Below, piece by piece: positions 35,578 to 44,570 of a stretch of DNA of 64,000 bases. Below the pieces are notes generated by a model. The model was not told the DNA's origin. It worked only from the letters and a program-made list of their open reading frames with translations, and did no database searches. Source of the DNA: Leadbettera azotonutricia ZAS-9 (lineage in GTDB: Bacteria > Spirochaetota > Spirochaetia > Treponematales > Breznakiellaceae). The position numbers were made by a program, and so were the translations under genes. How positions within the stretch are numbered: position 1 is the first letter of the stretch; every line of letters begins with the position of its first letter. Location of the stretch: assembly GCF_000214355.1 (NCBI RefSeq), contig NC_015577.1, positions 3,215,389 to 3,279,388 of the forward strand. The letters are read 5' to 3'.

Positions 35578-35764
35578 ATGCTAAAAAAATAAGTTTTTTT
35601 CAGCATTTACGATTCTTTAATCTGATCGGTCGGTCGATTTCCAAGTTGTTAAGCTTATAAATCCCTATTTATTTATGTTTTATCCAATTGACAAGATGAT
35701 AGAAGAAATTTTATCTAAAAATCCTAGATTTTGATCAAGAAAATGACCAAAATCTAGGATTTTT
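35578..35764. repeat. Two strong hairpins in the gene-free start of the island
   Basis: The interval 35241-35937 holds no gene that I can support. It contains a hairpin ATGCTAAAAAAA/TTTTTTTCAGCAT (35578-35606). It also contains a perfect 17-bp stem AAAAATCCTAGATTTTG (35717-35733 with 35748-35764, 14-nt loop) that could be a bidirectional terminator. A smaller GGCTAA/TTAGCC hairpin lies near 35516. No integrase is present. Confidence 0.6.
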
Positions 35765-35937
35765 CAATCATTTTTTTAACTTTGAGATAAAGCCCCCTAA
35801 TAAGGCTCTGTTACTATTAGAACGTTCAGTAACCATATTTCATACACGTTGTCCCCCTGATTTTATTCTACATATTCCTAGCTATCTAGAAAAGAAACAA
35901 AATTACAGGTATATTCACATAGTTGGAGGCAAGCTTA

Positions 35938-37086
35938 ATGGCAACTGCTGGTAAATCTGTAATGTCAGCATTGGAACAAGAAACCGGAAGAGAATGTTTC
36001 AATACATTCCGGCGCTGCCTCGACCGGGAACGGGCCTCAGTTGTTGAATATGATGACTTGGAACGGCAGTTCATGTCCGAACAGGGTGAGACTACCCGAT
36101 ACGGGAAATCCCGTGATATTTCCGAAATTGCCGCCGCTTGGGTAGAACGTGAGCCTGCTTTCAGGCTCTTTATGGATGGTTCCCGTCGTACCTATAAAAT
36201 CGCTGATATTCCCATAGGAACACAGGTTTTCCCCATCATCGCTGGACAAGTCGGTGTTGGGGTTTGCAAACGGGAAAATCGCCGTATTTCCGCTTGCGAT
36301 TTGTCTCTGCAAACTGTGTTGGCGCTTCCGGATAAGTTGGATACCGAGGGAAAGAACGAAAAGCAACATCGAGCTTTCCTGGCCAATCTGGCAGCCAAGT
36401 TGAATGCTGGCCAAAATCGCATCAACTTGGATAGGTTGCTATTATATCCAACACAGGCAAACGAAGATTTTGAGGATAAAGGAATTGCCCGTATCCAGGA
36501 CTACATGGTCGAGCGGGAAAAGGATATGGTACAGGAACTTGTCAACAGGAACATCATCAATGACCGCTCCTGGCTTATCAAAGATGGGTCGCTTGAATAT
36601 AACCGGATTACCAATAAGGATGATAGATTTTCTTTCAGCAGAATACGAAGTAATTACAAACGTGTGGTTGGGGTGTCAAAATCGTTTAATCCTGAATTGG
36701 CTAAACTCAAGAACAATAAGAGCGCCGCAGGAATGATTGCCAACCTTAAACCGCATGAACGAACTCCCGCACTCATGTATTCAACCGATCGGGTAGAAGG
36801 GAAATTTGCTGTATGGTATGTGCGGTTACGCGAACCTCGTCAAAGCCGCGGTCCCTTCGATGGGGTCGTTAAGGTCGAAAAAATCCTTGTGACCGATCAT
36901 GAAGCTGAATTTGGACTGGAAAGCTCAGAAGTTGACAATATCAGTGCATGGCTTGTGAATGAGCGGAATCCGGTCTGTTATGGCAAGGACGAACGCTGGG
37001 CAAATCATCTCTACCCTGTGTATCTTACAGAAACATACATAAAAAGCCGATATCGCGGCACTTTGCATTTTATCAATCTTTTTTAG
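35938..37086 (+). CDS. NurA-like nuclease domain protein (island gene 1)
   Basis: This 382-residue protein contains FRLFMDGSRRTYKIADI (D80-G-S-R-R), the DGSxR motif with the first catalytic Asp of NurA nucleases. A C-terminal part follows with YSTDRVEGKFAVWYVRL. NurA is a 5'-3' exonuclease and endonuclease that works with the hexameric HerA ATPase. The next gene is HerA-like and starts 11 bp later, as expected for the pair. The start at 35938 is an ATG with GGAGG nine bases upstream, preferred to a TTG five codons earlier. It opens a six-gene AT-rich operon; a role in destroying foreign DNA is inferred. Confidence 0.75.
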   Translation: MATAGKSVMSALEQETGRECFNTFRRCLDRERASVVEYDDLERQFMSEQGETTRYGKSRDISEIAAAWVEREPAFRLFMDGSRRTYKIADIPIGTQVFPIIAGQVGVGVCKRENRRISACDLSLQTVLALPDKLDTEGKNEKQHRAFLANLAAKLNAGQNRINLDRLLLYPTQANEDFEDKGIARIQDYMVEREKDMVQELVNRNIINDRSWLIKDGSLEYNRITNKDDRFSFSRIRSNYKRVVGVSKSFNPELAKLKNNKSAAGMIANLKPHERTPALMYSTDRVEGKFAVWYVRLREPRQSRGPFDGVVKVEKILVTDHEAEFGLESSEVDNISAWLVNERNPVCYGKDERWANHLYPVYLTETYIKSRYRGTLHFINLF

Positions 37087-37097
37087 GGAGAATTATT

Positions 37098-38807
37098 ATG
37101 TCAGGAAAAGTAATTGGCAGAATCGCTGCCTTGGAAAAATGTCCGACAACAATAGACAACTTCTGTTTTTGGACCGACAAGGATACTCTCCTCAATCCTT
37201 TTGATGTCGTTGTAGTTGACCATTTAAACGATAGCAAGACATACGGTGTCGTGGAAGAAATTTCACATATTACCGATTCTGACAGTTTTCTTGCAAATTT
37301 TATATCCAATGATTTTGGACAATTAGACGCAGTAATGAATACTGACCGTATTGGAATGAATTATGTAGCGGCTAAAGTTGTTGGGAACACAAAGAACATC
37401 TATATCCCTGTTCAGAATGGTGCAAAAGTTTCGCTTGGATTAAAAGATGACATACAAACGGCATTGGGTTTAGATGAAATTAAGAACCCTGTTGTCTGCG
37501 GGTATCTGGAAATGTATAGCGGACTGGACGAGGACAAGGTTGATCTTCCTGTTTATGTCAATTCGGATTTCCTTATCGGGCCGGAAGGCGCACATTTGAA
37601 TATTTCAGGAATCTCCGGGCTTGCTACAAAAACCTCGTATGCAATGTTCCTATTGAATGCCTTACAACAGCAAACTTTGCAGCAGCAGGCAGTTTCTGAA
37701 GATGAAAAAAAGAAAAAGAAAAGCGTCGCCTACATTTTTATGAATGTTAAGGGGCGCGATTTGCTTTCAATTGATGAGCCAAGTGAAAATTTGACTGAGA
37801 ACGATCGGGTTATGTATAAAAGTATGGGATTATCAGAAGCTCCATTTTGTAATGTCAAATACTTTTATCCCTATGGTGAACGCGGGACAGTAAAAAGTTA
37901 TGTTCGGTCAGAAATTCTTGACCACCAAATAAAGTCCAATCAAGCCAAGAAATTCAAGTTTACATTTAATGAAGATAATGAAAGCCTTGATTTGCTCTTT
38001 TCCAACATAGAAGATCCAAACCAGACAATAGAATCCATTATCAATTATATCATCTCCAAGCAACAGCCCTTTGATCGGGTTGATTCATGGGAAAGCATGC
38101 TCAAAGAAGTGCAGGAAATGGGCTCAAGAGGCAGTGATAAAGGGAATAAAGAAATATCAGTAATGAGCTGGCGTAAATTCAGACGTATTGTCCGTAAATC
38201 TGTGGAAACTGAAAAAATGTTTAATGACTCTGTAGAAGAGAGCAAAGGCGAAGTGCGGCTTGAAGAAGAAATCAAAAAGCTGAAAGCCAATGATGTATTT
38301 GTTGTTGATATTGCCAAACAAGATGAGAATATGCAGGCATTTGTTTTTGGTTCTGTGATGCAGGCAGTTACAAAACTCAAACTTGGTGAATTTGATGAGG
38401 ATATGGACGAAAAGCAACGCAGGCAAATACCGGACCGTATTGTGATTTTTGTCGATGAATTGAACAAATACGCTTCAGGCGATACGCCAAAATCATCACC
38501 GATTTTAAGGCTTTTGCTTGATATCGCAGAGCGTGGCCGTTCATTGGGTATTATTCTATTTTCGGCAGAGCAGTTCAAGAGTGCAATCCACAAGAGAATA
38601 ACAGGGAACTGTTCTACTCATGCCTATGGACGTACCAATAGTATTGAAGTCTCAGACAAAACATATTCGTTTGTACCTGCAACTTATAAAAATATGATGA
38701 CTCGTCTGAAACAGGGGCATTATATAATCCAGAACCCGGTGTTTCATTCGCTTTTGAAAATCAGGTTCCCCATGCCGCTTTATAAACAAGATAAAGGAGA
38801 TAATTAG
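37098..38807 (+). CDS. HerA-like DUF87 ATPase (island gene 2)
   Basis: This 569-residue protein has an N-terminal HerA barrel-like part (VIGRIAALEKCPTTIDNFCFW... DVVVVDHL), then an ATPase core. The nucleotide loop is LNISGISGLATKTSY (residues 171-180 GISGLATKTS), in which the Gly before Lys is replaced by Thr. Walker B is IVIFVDELNKYASGD (about 448-462), followed by RLLLDIAERGRSLGIILFSAEQF, typical of HerA/FtsK-type motors. A coiled, charged insert lies at about 345-420. Next to a NurA-like gene, the product is probably a DNA-translocating hexamer that feeds the nuclease. GGGAGA precedes the ATG. Confidence 0.8.
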   Translation: MSGKVIGRIAALEKCPTTIDNFCFWTDKDTLLNPFDVVVVDHLNDSKTYGVVEEISHITDSDSFLANFISNDFGQLDAVMNTDRIGMNYVAAKVVGNTKNIYIPVQNGAKVSLGLKDDIQTALGLDEIKNPVVCGYLEMYSGLDEDKVDLPVYVNSDFLIGPEGAHLNISGISGLATKTSYAMFLLNALQQQTLQQQAVSEDEKKKKKSVAYIFMNVKGRDLLSIDEPSENLTENDRVMYKSMGLSEAPFCNVKYFYPYGERGTVKSYVRSEILDHQIKSNQAKKFKFTFNEDNESLDLLFSNIEDPNQTIESIINYIISKQQPFDRVDSWESMLKEVQEMGSRGSDKGNKEISVMSWRKFRRIVRKSVETEKMFNDSVEESKGEVRLEEEIKKLKANDVFVVDIAKQDENMQAFVFGSVMQAVTKLKLGEFDEDMDEKQRRQIPDRIVIFVDELNKYASGDTPKSSPILRLLLDIAERGRSLGIILFSAEQFKSAIHKRITGNCSTHAYGRTNSIEVSDKTYSFVPATYKNMMTRLKQGHYIIQNPVFHSLLKIRFPMPLYKQDKGDN

Positions 38808-38809
38808 CT

Positions 38810-39320
38810 ATGAGTGATAGTCATACAGAGCTAGATAACACCGACGATGGATTCGCAATGTGGTGGAATTGGTTCTCAACAACTATGAAAAAACCAATGC
38901 GTCGCTTTAATTTCTGGGTTTACTTGCTTGTTGGTATCGTTGGTGCGGGTGGTGCAGGTATTTGGATTTCATTCATTAATAAGGCCAACTCACTTCCTGC
39001 CATTCTTATCGCCATGTTAACATTCTATCCAGCTACGGCAGTTGCATCGTGTATGGACTTTGTCTTTGAAGATAGTGAAAAAAAATTTGTTAAAGGATTT
39101 GCAATTATCAGTGGGTTCATTCTGTTTTTATTGGCTTTTTTCATATGTATTCTATCATCCTATTTTTTAGCTTTTTTGGCATGTTTTTTTTTTGGTTATT
39201 TTGTGGTGGCTTGCTAATGCTGAAAATCCTAAATTATCAGATATTGGAAAACCATTATCTGCTGTAGGTGGAGATCCAACAGAAAAAGTGTCTGGAAATT
39301 CAGGAGGTATAGCATTATGA
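38810..39320 (+). CDS. Membrane protein split by a T10 tract (island gene 3)
   Basis: Conceptual translation gives 135 residues, ending in a TAA at 39215-39217. The protein has about four hydrophobic segments after a charged N-terminus (MSDSHTELDNTDDGF). A run of ten T (39184-39193) lies in the last helix. Skipping one T moves into a frame that stays open to a TGA at 39318-39320, adds ANAENPKLSDIGKPLSAV and ends in GNSGGIAL. That TGA overlaps the ATG of the DGQHR gene (ATGA), as at other junctions of this operon. I therefore infer a 169-residue product made by slippage, or an indel at the homopolymer. GGAG precedes the start. No family recognised. Confidence 0.6.
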
Positions 39321-40600
39321 ATACCTTTCCAGCAATTCGTATTCTCCAGCCCTTAGGTGAATTTTATTTAACGGCTATCCCAGCAGAATATTTACTGAAA
39401 ATATGTTTCAGCCATCGTCATATTAGGCATGATGCAGATGAAAAAGGGCATGTTCAAGATGAAGGGCATCAAAGAAGGCTTAGCATACTGCGACTAAATG
39501 AAATATCTAGGTATCTTGAAACACAGGATGCAACATTGCCAGGAACTATTATAATTGCAGCAAACTGCAAAGAAGATGGCACTATCCTTGACCCAAATAA
39601 TGGAGAGGAAAATGTAAAACGTTGGATAATTGCGCCAAAAGAAGGTGATGACCGAGAAATTGTTAGAATAAACATTCCAACTACAGATAAACTAGGTGCC
39701 GTTGTGGATGGACAACATCGATTATGGGGATTTGAAAATGTATCAGATGAATTGAAAAAAATCTTGTTGCCATGTGCTATATTTATTGATCTTCCTACAC
39801 CTCAGCAGGCAGCCATTTTTGCAACGATTAATTTTAACCAAAAACCTGTAAATAAAAGTCAATCTTATGAATTATTTGGGTACAATCTTGATGATGAATT
39901 AGAAGCATCATGGTCCCCAGACAAGCTGGCCGTTTTTTTTGCACGTAAGTTAAATATTGACAATGAATCACCTTTTAAAGATCACATAAAAGTTGCAGCT
40001 CAAGACGATAGAGTTTTAGAAGAAATAAATAAATTGCGTCAAAAAGAATGGTCAATTTCTACTGCAACGATTGTGGAAGGCATTCTTTTATTAATTACTA
40101 AGAATGCCAAACAAGATCGTGATATTTTACATAAATATCCGATTAATTCCCGATCAAGAAAATCGCTCAGCAATATAAGAATACATGGAGAGCCTCCTCC
40201 ATTTAGAGGAATATATTTGGCAGCAGATCACGATATTGTGATATACAAAACGCTTATTAATTTTTTTTCGGCGGCAAATGAACTTTTTTGGGGAAAGGAA
40301 AATTGTGGCTTGATTCGTAAGACTGCTGGAGTTCAAGCGTTGTTTAGAGTCCTCAGGGAATTATTGCCAGATCAGCTTGAGAAAAATGACTTGCAACAAG
40401 TAACTTGGATATCTATCTTGGAGAAGGCTGGAAAATTAGATTTTTCAAATATCACTCTTTTTGAATCTTCTGGAAGAGGGCGCAAACGTATCCAAGACGC
40501 AATTCTTGTTTCTATTGGTAAAATGAGTCTAGGCGATATTATGGATCAAGATTTTCGCAAATACCTTGAAAATATGAATAGAGGGGTTAATAATGTTTGA
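39317..40600 (+). CDS. DGQHR-domain protein, DndB-like (island gene 4)
   Basis: This 427-residue protein contains LGAVVDGQHRLWGFENV (DGQHR at residues 131-135) followed by FATINFNQKPVNKSQSYELFG. These are the signatures of the DGQHR/DndB domain, related to ParB-like folds. DndB is a regulator and DNA-binding partner in phosphorothioation (dnd) operons, and other DGQHR proteins occur in restriction-like islands. No dndA/C/D/E genes are near, so this is not a standard dnd locus. The ATG overlaps the extended frame of gene 3, and the 3' end overlaps the HSP90-type gene by 8 bp. GGAGG lies upstream. Confidence 0.82.
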   Translation: MNTFPAIRILQPLGEFYLTAIPAEYLLKICFSHRHIRHDADEKGHVQDEGHQRRLSILRLNEISRYLETQDATLPGTIIIAANCKEDGTILDPNNGEENVKRWIIAPKEGDDREIVRINIPTTDKLGAVVDGQHRLWGFENVSDELKKILLPCAIFIDLPTPQQAAIFATINFNQKPVNKSQSYELFGYNLDDELEASWSPDKLAVFFARKLNIDNESPFKDHIKVAAQDDRVLEEINKLRQKEWSISTATIVEGILLLITKNAKQDRDILHKYPINSRSRKSLSNIRIHGEPPPFRGIYLAADHDIVIYKTLINFFSAANELFWGKENCGLIRKTAGVQALFRVLRELLPDQLEKNDLQQVTWISILEKAGKLDFSNITLFESSGRGRKRIQDAILVSIGKMSLGDIMDQDFRKYLENMNRGVNNV

Positions 40601-42161
40601 ACATGAGCCTATATTTGGAAAAAACGTTATAGAAACTCTTTCTGAGGGAATGTATGATAACCCGATGTTTCTTTTTAGAGAATATGTACAAAATTCAACA
40701 GATGCTATAGATGCTTCTATTCGACAGGGTACTCTGAAAAAAGGCGAAGGGCAAATTGAAATCACCATTGATATTGATAAACGTTTATTGTCTTTTGAAG
40801 ATAATGGAATCGGTATAGCTCATAATAATGTTTCGAAAATGCTGGCAAATATCGGAGATTCACAAAAGGATCGTAATACAGATAAGGGATTTAGAGGAAT
40901 TGGGCGGCTTGGCGGTTTAGGATACTGCCAAAAAGTACGCTTCGAGACTTCATCTAAAGGTGAACCAATAAAAAGCATTCTGGAATGGGATGCCCGAAAT
41001 TTGCATGAGATTTTGGCGGATAAAAATGAAAAAATTAATGCAGGGCAGCTTATAAAACGTATTACCAGCACATGGGAAGAAAAATGCCCTACTGAATCCC
41101 ATTTTTTCATTGTTTCATTGATAAATGTTAATGAAAGCAGTGATGAATTATTGGATGTTGAGGAAGTCGCAAAGTATTTGCAGATGGTTGCACCAGTGCC
41201 ATTTGATTATGCGAAATTCCCATTTATTGAAAAGATTGAAAAATTTATCCGCGATGAAAAGTTACCATCTTTGCATGAATACAGGTTAAATATAAATAGT
41301 GATGAAATTCGTAAAGGATATGAAACACCGCTAGCTATAGATGATAATAAGACAATAGATATTTTGGATATAGTATGCAGAAAAGTTATATCAGGTGGAG
41401 AGACCATTGGGTGGTATTGGTTTTGTATCAGCAAATTTGAAGGTGTATTACCTAAAAAATGCTGGCAAAGAAATATTCGGCTTCGTAAGGCAAATATCCA
41501 GATTGGCGAAGCGGACTGCCTCTCAAATCACCCCAAGAGGGGCCAGGCTCTTTGGAAAGAAGATCGGGGTAATAATTATTTTTTAGGTGAAATTCATGCT
41601 TTGGATGATAACTTGATACCAAATTCCCGCCGGGATTATTTTAATCAAGATATGCCCTGTCGTAGATTTGAAATCGCCTTGCAAAGTGAGTTTTCTGGTT
41701 TATACCAGCTCTATCATGACGCCAGTACCGTCCGTTCAGCTTATAATCTTATGCGTGGGGCAAGTGTTGCACAAAAGGAATATGAAATTAAAGAGAAGAA
41801 AGGCGATTTTTTTGATTCGCAAGAACGGAATAAAGCACAAATAAAAGTGCAAACAGCTTTGGAAAAAGCCGAGGAAGCTAAAAAAACCATTGAAAAATTT
41901 CAAATTAAACTAAACTCTGGGGAGAAAGATGCTGAACCTCTGGCTCAAGTTGTTGATGTATATAGAAATGAAACCCGGGAAGATCGTATTCATGCTTTTG
42001 ATCCGCCCGCTCGTCCCAAAAAAGGATATACCAAAGATGAGATCAAGAAGAATGTCAAAGATGTTCTTGATACAGTCTTTGAAGTGTTGAATAAAATGCT
42101 GCCTGAGGACGAAGCTGCCCCAATTCGTGAGGCAATCATTAAAAAAGTGATCGGTAAATGA
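40593..42161 (+). CDS. HSP90-type (GHKL) ATPase (island gene 5)
   Basis: This 522-residue protein has the Bergerat ATP-binding fold at its N-terminus. The N-box is LFREYVQNSTDAIDA (about 27-41), then LSFEDNGIGIAHNNV (G1) and DKGFRGIGRLGGLGYC (G2, about 96-111). The middle part has an RRDYF segment, and the C-terminus contains a charged coiled coil (about 400-450, KAEEAKKTIEKFQIKL). It looks like the HtpG-like or MORC-like ATPases found in several antiviral islands. It overlaps the DGQHR gene by 8 bp and the radical SAM gene by 4 bp. Confidence 0.82.
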   Translation: MFEHEPIFGKNVIETLSEGMYDNPMFLFREYVQNSTDAIDASIRQGTLKKGEGQIEITIDIDKRLLSFEDNGIGIAHNNVSKMLANIGDSQKDRNTDKGFRGIGRLGGLGYCQKVRFETSSKGEPIKSILEWDARNLHEILADKNEKINAGQLIKRITSTWEEKCPTESHFFIVSLINVNESSDELLDVEEVAKYLQMVAPVPFDYAKFPFIEKIEKFIRDEKLPSLHEYRLNINSDEIRKGYETPLAIDDNKTIDILDIVCRKVISGGETIGWYWFCISKFEGVLPKKCWQRNIRLRKANIQIGEADCLSNHPKRGQALWKEDRGNNYFLGEIHALDDNLIPNSRRDYFNQDMPCRRFEIALQSEFSGLYQLYHDASTVRSAYNLMRGASVAQKEYEIKEKKGDFFDSQERNKAQIKVQTALEKAEEAKKTIEKFQIKLNSGEKDAEPLAQVVDVYRNETREDRIHAFDPPARPKKGYTKDEIKKNVKDVLDTVFEVLNKMLPEDEAAPIREAIIKKVIGK

Positions 42162-44113
42162 ATCGTCGAGTTTTACTGATAGAACCGAATTATAGAAATA
42201 AATATCCACCTATGGGCCTTATGAAATTGGCAATGTATCATCGCCTTCAAGGGGATGATGTTGTTTTCTACAAAGGTGAATTATCACAATTCATTTTAAT
42301 GGAAGTTGTACAGGATACAATTCTGAAGCTGTCGGAAATTTATAGTATTGTCGACTGGAAAAAGATGACGCCGGAGATTCAAACATATATAAAAATAGGA
42401 AAAATAAATTCTGACACGGCATTTGAATTAGCGTCACAACGACCATTTGTTTTAAAATGGCTGGAGCATTTTAAAAAATACTATCATACAGGTGGTTATT
42501 ACTTAAGACCACGCTGGGATCGTGTGTGTGTGACCACGCTTTTTACATTCTATTGGGATATCACGATAGAAACAATTGAATTTGCAAAAAAAGTCTGTAA
42601 ATATTCAGATCAAGTACTTGTTGGAGGTATCCTAGCTTCAGTCATACCAATAAAAGTTAAGGAAAAGACAGGTATTACGCCAATCGAAGGATGTCTTTAC
42701 TGTAAGAGTCTCCGTGGCGATCCTCCAATAGGAAAGCCTATTGATACTCTTCCTTTAGATTATTCAATACTTGAAGAAATTGATTACCAATATCCAGCCT
42801 CGGATGCTTATTATGCCTATGCAACACGTGGATGCATAAACCGCTGCGAGTTTTGTGCCGTTCCAATTCTAGAACCTGGCCACATGAGAAATTTTCCTAT
42901 AAAATCAAAACTTAATGAAATAAAAAAGCGTTTTGGGGAACAACGAAATCTGCTTTTATTAGATAATAATGTATTTGCATCGGAAAAGTTTGATAAGATA
43001 ATAGATGAAATCCATGATTCTGGCTTTTATACGGGAGCAACTTATATACCTCCGAATAAATTGGATATAGCAGCTAGACAATTGAAGGATGGGTGGAATG
43101 ATCGAGCATATATCCGTATGGCAACTAGGCTTATAAATGAGTTTGTTGAAAAACTCGAAGGTGAAAGGCATGATGCTTATTACTCCATGTTAATGGACAT
43201 GGGATTATTGCATAACTATACTGCAACAAAAGATAATATCCTTTCATTTTATAAATTTATTAAAGATGATTATGAAAAAGCTCGTTCAAAAAGACCGCTT
43301 GTGAGATTTATAGATTTTAATCAGGGTATGGATGCAGCTCCCAGGCTAGCAACACAGGAAAAAATGAAAAAACTGGCTACTATTGCTATAAGGCCGCTTC
43401 GTATTGCCTTTGATTCGTGGAGTGAACGGGAAATATACGTCCGTGCCATTCGGCTTGCAAAAGAAAATGACATAACACAAATGAGTAATTATTTACTTTA
43501 TAACTTTCGTGATGCACCAATAGATCTATATCGTCGTTTGCTCCTTAATATTGACCTTTGTGACGCATTAGGCGTTAATATTTATTCATTTCCAATGAAA
43601 TATCACCCAATAATGGAGGAAGAGTGGTATAAAAATCGGGATTATATTGATCGTCCCAATTGGACTCGAAAATCAATCCGTACTATTCAAGCTGTATTAA
43701 ATTCTACTGCAGGCAAAATCGGGAAAGGTCGAACATTCTTTTTTAAGGCATTTGGGCGAAATGAGGAAGAATTTGAGGAACTTCTCAGAATGCCCGAAGC
43801 ATTTATTATTAAACGCTGGGATGCTGAATTAAGCGGACTTACTGATAAATGGAGAAAGGCTTATAACAAGCTATCAGATGATGAACGAAACTTTTCTGAC
43901 AAAATCATCGCCGAAAATATCTTTGAGAGTTCAAAATGGCAAAAATCTTCTGCTAACATAAAGAAAGTCCTTGATATTTATACAATTGAAAGAGATGATA
44001 TCCCGCTTGTTGAAGAAGAGGCTAAAACTAGACATATTAGAAAATTTGAACAGTCTTGTCCGAAAAACATTTCTGCGATATGTACAAAATTGTTGGAAAA
44101 AGGCAAGTTTTGA
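42158..44113 (+). CDS. Radical SAM protein with B12-binding-like N-terminus (island gene 6)
   Basis: This 651-residue protein starts RRVLLIEPNYRNKYPPMGLMKLAMYHRLQGDDV, the pattern of cobalamin-binding-type domains attached to radical SAM enzymes. The cluster motif is C226-INR-C230-EF-C233 (CxxxCxxC) after YYAYATRG. A further EGCLYC pair (C179, C182) could hold another cluster. A long C-terminal part (about 330-650) has no family I can name. Radical SAM enzymes use 5'-deoxyadenosyl radicals, here for an unknown substrate. The ATGA overlap with the ATPase gene places it in the operon. Modification of DNA or of a partner protein is a hypothesis. Confidence 0.82.
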   Translation: MNRRVLLIEPNYRNKYPPMGLMKLAMYHRLQGDDVVFYKGELSQFILMEVVQDTILKLSEIYSIVDWKKMTPEIQTYIKIGKINSDTAFELASQRPFVLKWLEHFKKYYHTGGYYLRPRWDRVCVTTLFTFYWDITIETIEFAKKVCKYSDQVLVGGILASVIPIKVKEKTGITPIEGCLYCKSLRGDPPIGKPIDTLPLDYSILEEIDYQYPASDAYYAYATRGCINRCEFCAVPILEPGHMRNFPIKSKLNEIKKRFGEQRNLLLLDNNVFASEKFDKIIDEIHDSGFYTGATYIPPNKLDIAARQLKDGWNDRAYIRMATRLINEFVEKLEGERHDAYYSMLMDMGLLHNYTATKDNILSFYKFIKDDYEKARSKRPLVRFIDFNQGMDAAPRLATQEKMKKLATIAIRPLRIAFDSWSEREIYVRAIRLAKENDITQMSNYLLYNFRDAPIDLYRRLLLNIDLCDALGVNIYSFPMKYHPIMEEEWYKNRDYIDRPNWTRKSIRTIQAVLNSTAGKIGKGRTFFFKAFGRNEEEFEELLRMPEAFIIKRWDAELSGLTDKWRKAYNKLSDDERNFSDKIIAENIFESSKWQKSSANIKKVLDIYTIERDDIPLVEEEAKTRHIRKFEQSCPKNISAICTKLLEKGKF

Positions 44114-44186
44114 AACTAAGAACACAGATATGATATATGTATTGTAACCTTAAGGAATGGTAAAAGATATGAATCAACGGTAATTA

Positions 44187-44465
44187 TTAAAAAAACTTCT
44201 CAAGGCTAAAGGCCGGAATTCTCGAGGCAGCAAATCCTTCGGCATCTCGGGTTATGATGTAGCTCACTGCGAGGCTTTCCCCGATGGTGAACTAAACACA
44301 GTCTTCAAAATCGAGCCAGGCAAAGTCAACCGCTCTGCAGATTTCCACACCGGGCAGGGATGAGTTTAGCATGAGTACAAAAGCAAAGACCCTCGTGGCA
44401 GGAGCAAAATTGCTTTATAGATACGATGCTTGACAACAATGTTATGCGTCCACCGAAAAAAAATG
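44187..44465 (-). pseudogene. Decayed PIN-domain toxin gene
   Basis: The minus strand translates as SNFAPATRVFAFVLMLNSSLPGVEIC, then AVDFAWLDFEDCV, a TAG stop, and FTIGESLAVSYIITRDAEGF...IPAFSLEKFF. This matches the C-terminal two thirds of VapC-like PIN proteins, with the conserved DFED and TRD acidic residues. The stop replaces what is probably a Gln codon, and the N-terminal VDxN-like part is in another frame. No intact antitoxin is seen. It lies in the otherwise gene-free interval 44114-44570. Confidence 0.65.
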
Positions 44466-44570
44466 CGGTTCGCCTTCTTGCCCGTAATTGCGTCTGCTGA
44501 TACGATGGCGAATTGGATGTATGGAAATTCGATCCGGCCAAAACTAAACATTTTATGAAAGCGTCCTAAG

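Noticed and set aside
36000-44113. Standard dnd phosphorothioation locus or Dpd system
   Set aside because: Only a DGQHR (DndB-like) protein is present. DndA/C/D/E or a TGT-like DpdA are missing, and the radical SAM and NurA genes do not belong to those loci.
35115-44570. Attachment-site repeat of the tRNA-Leu 3' end at the right border of the island
   Set aside because: I looked for TCTTCTGGGCA-like sequence around 44100-44600 and found none; no integrase is present either.
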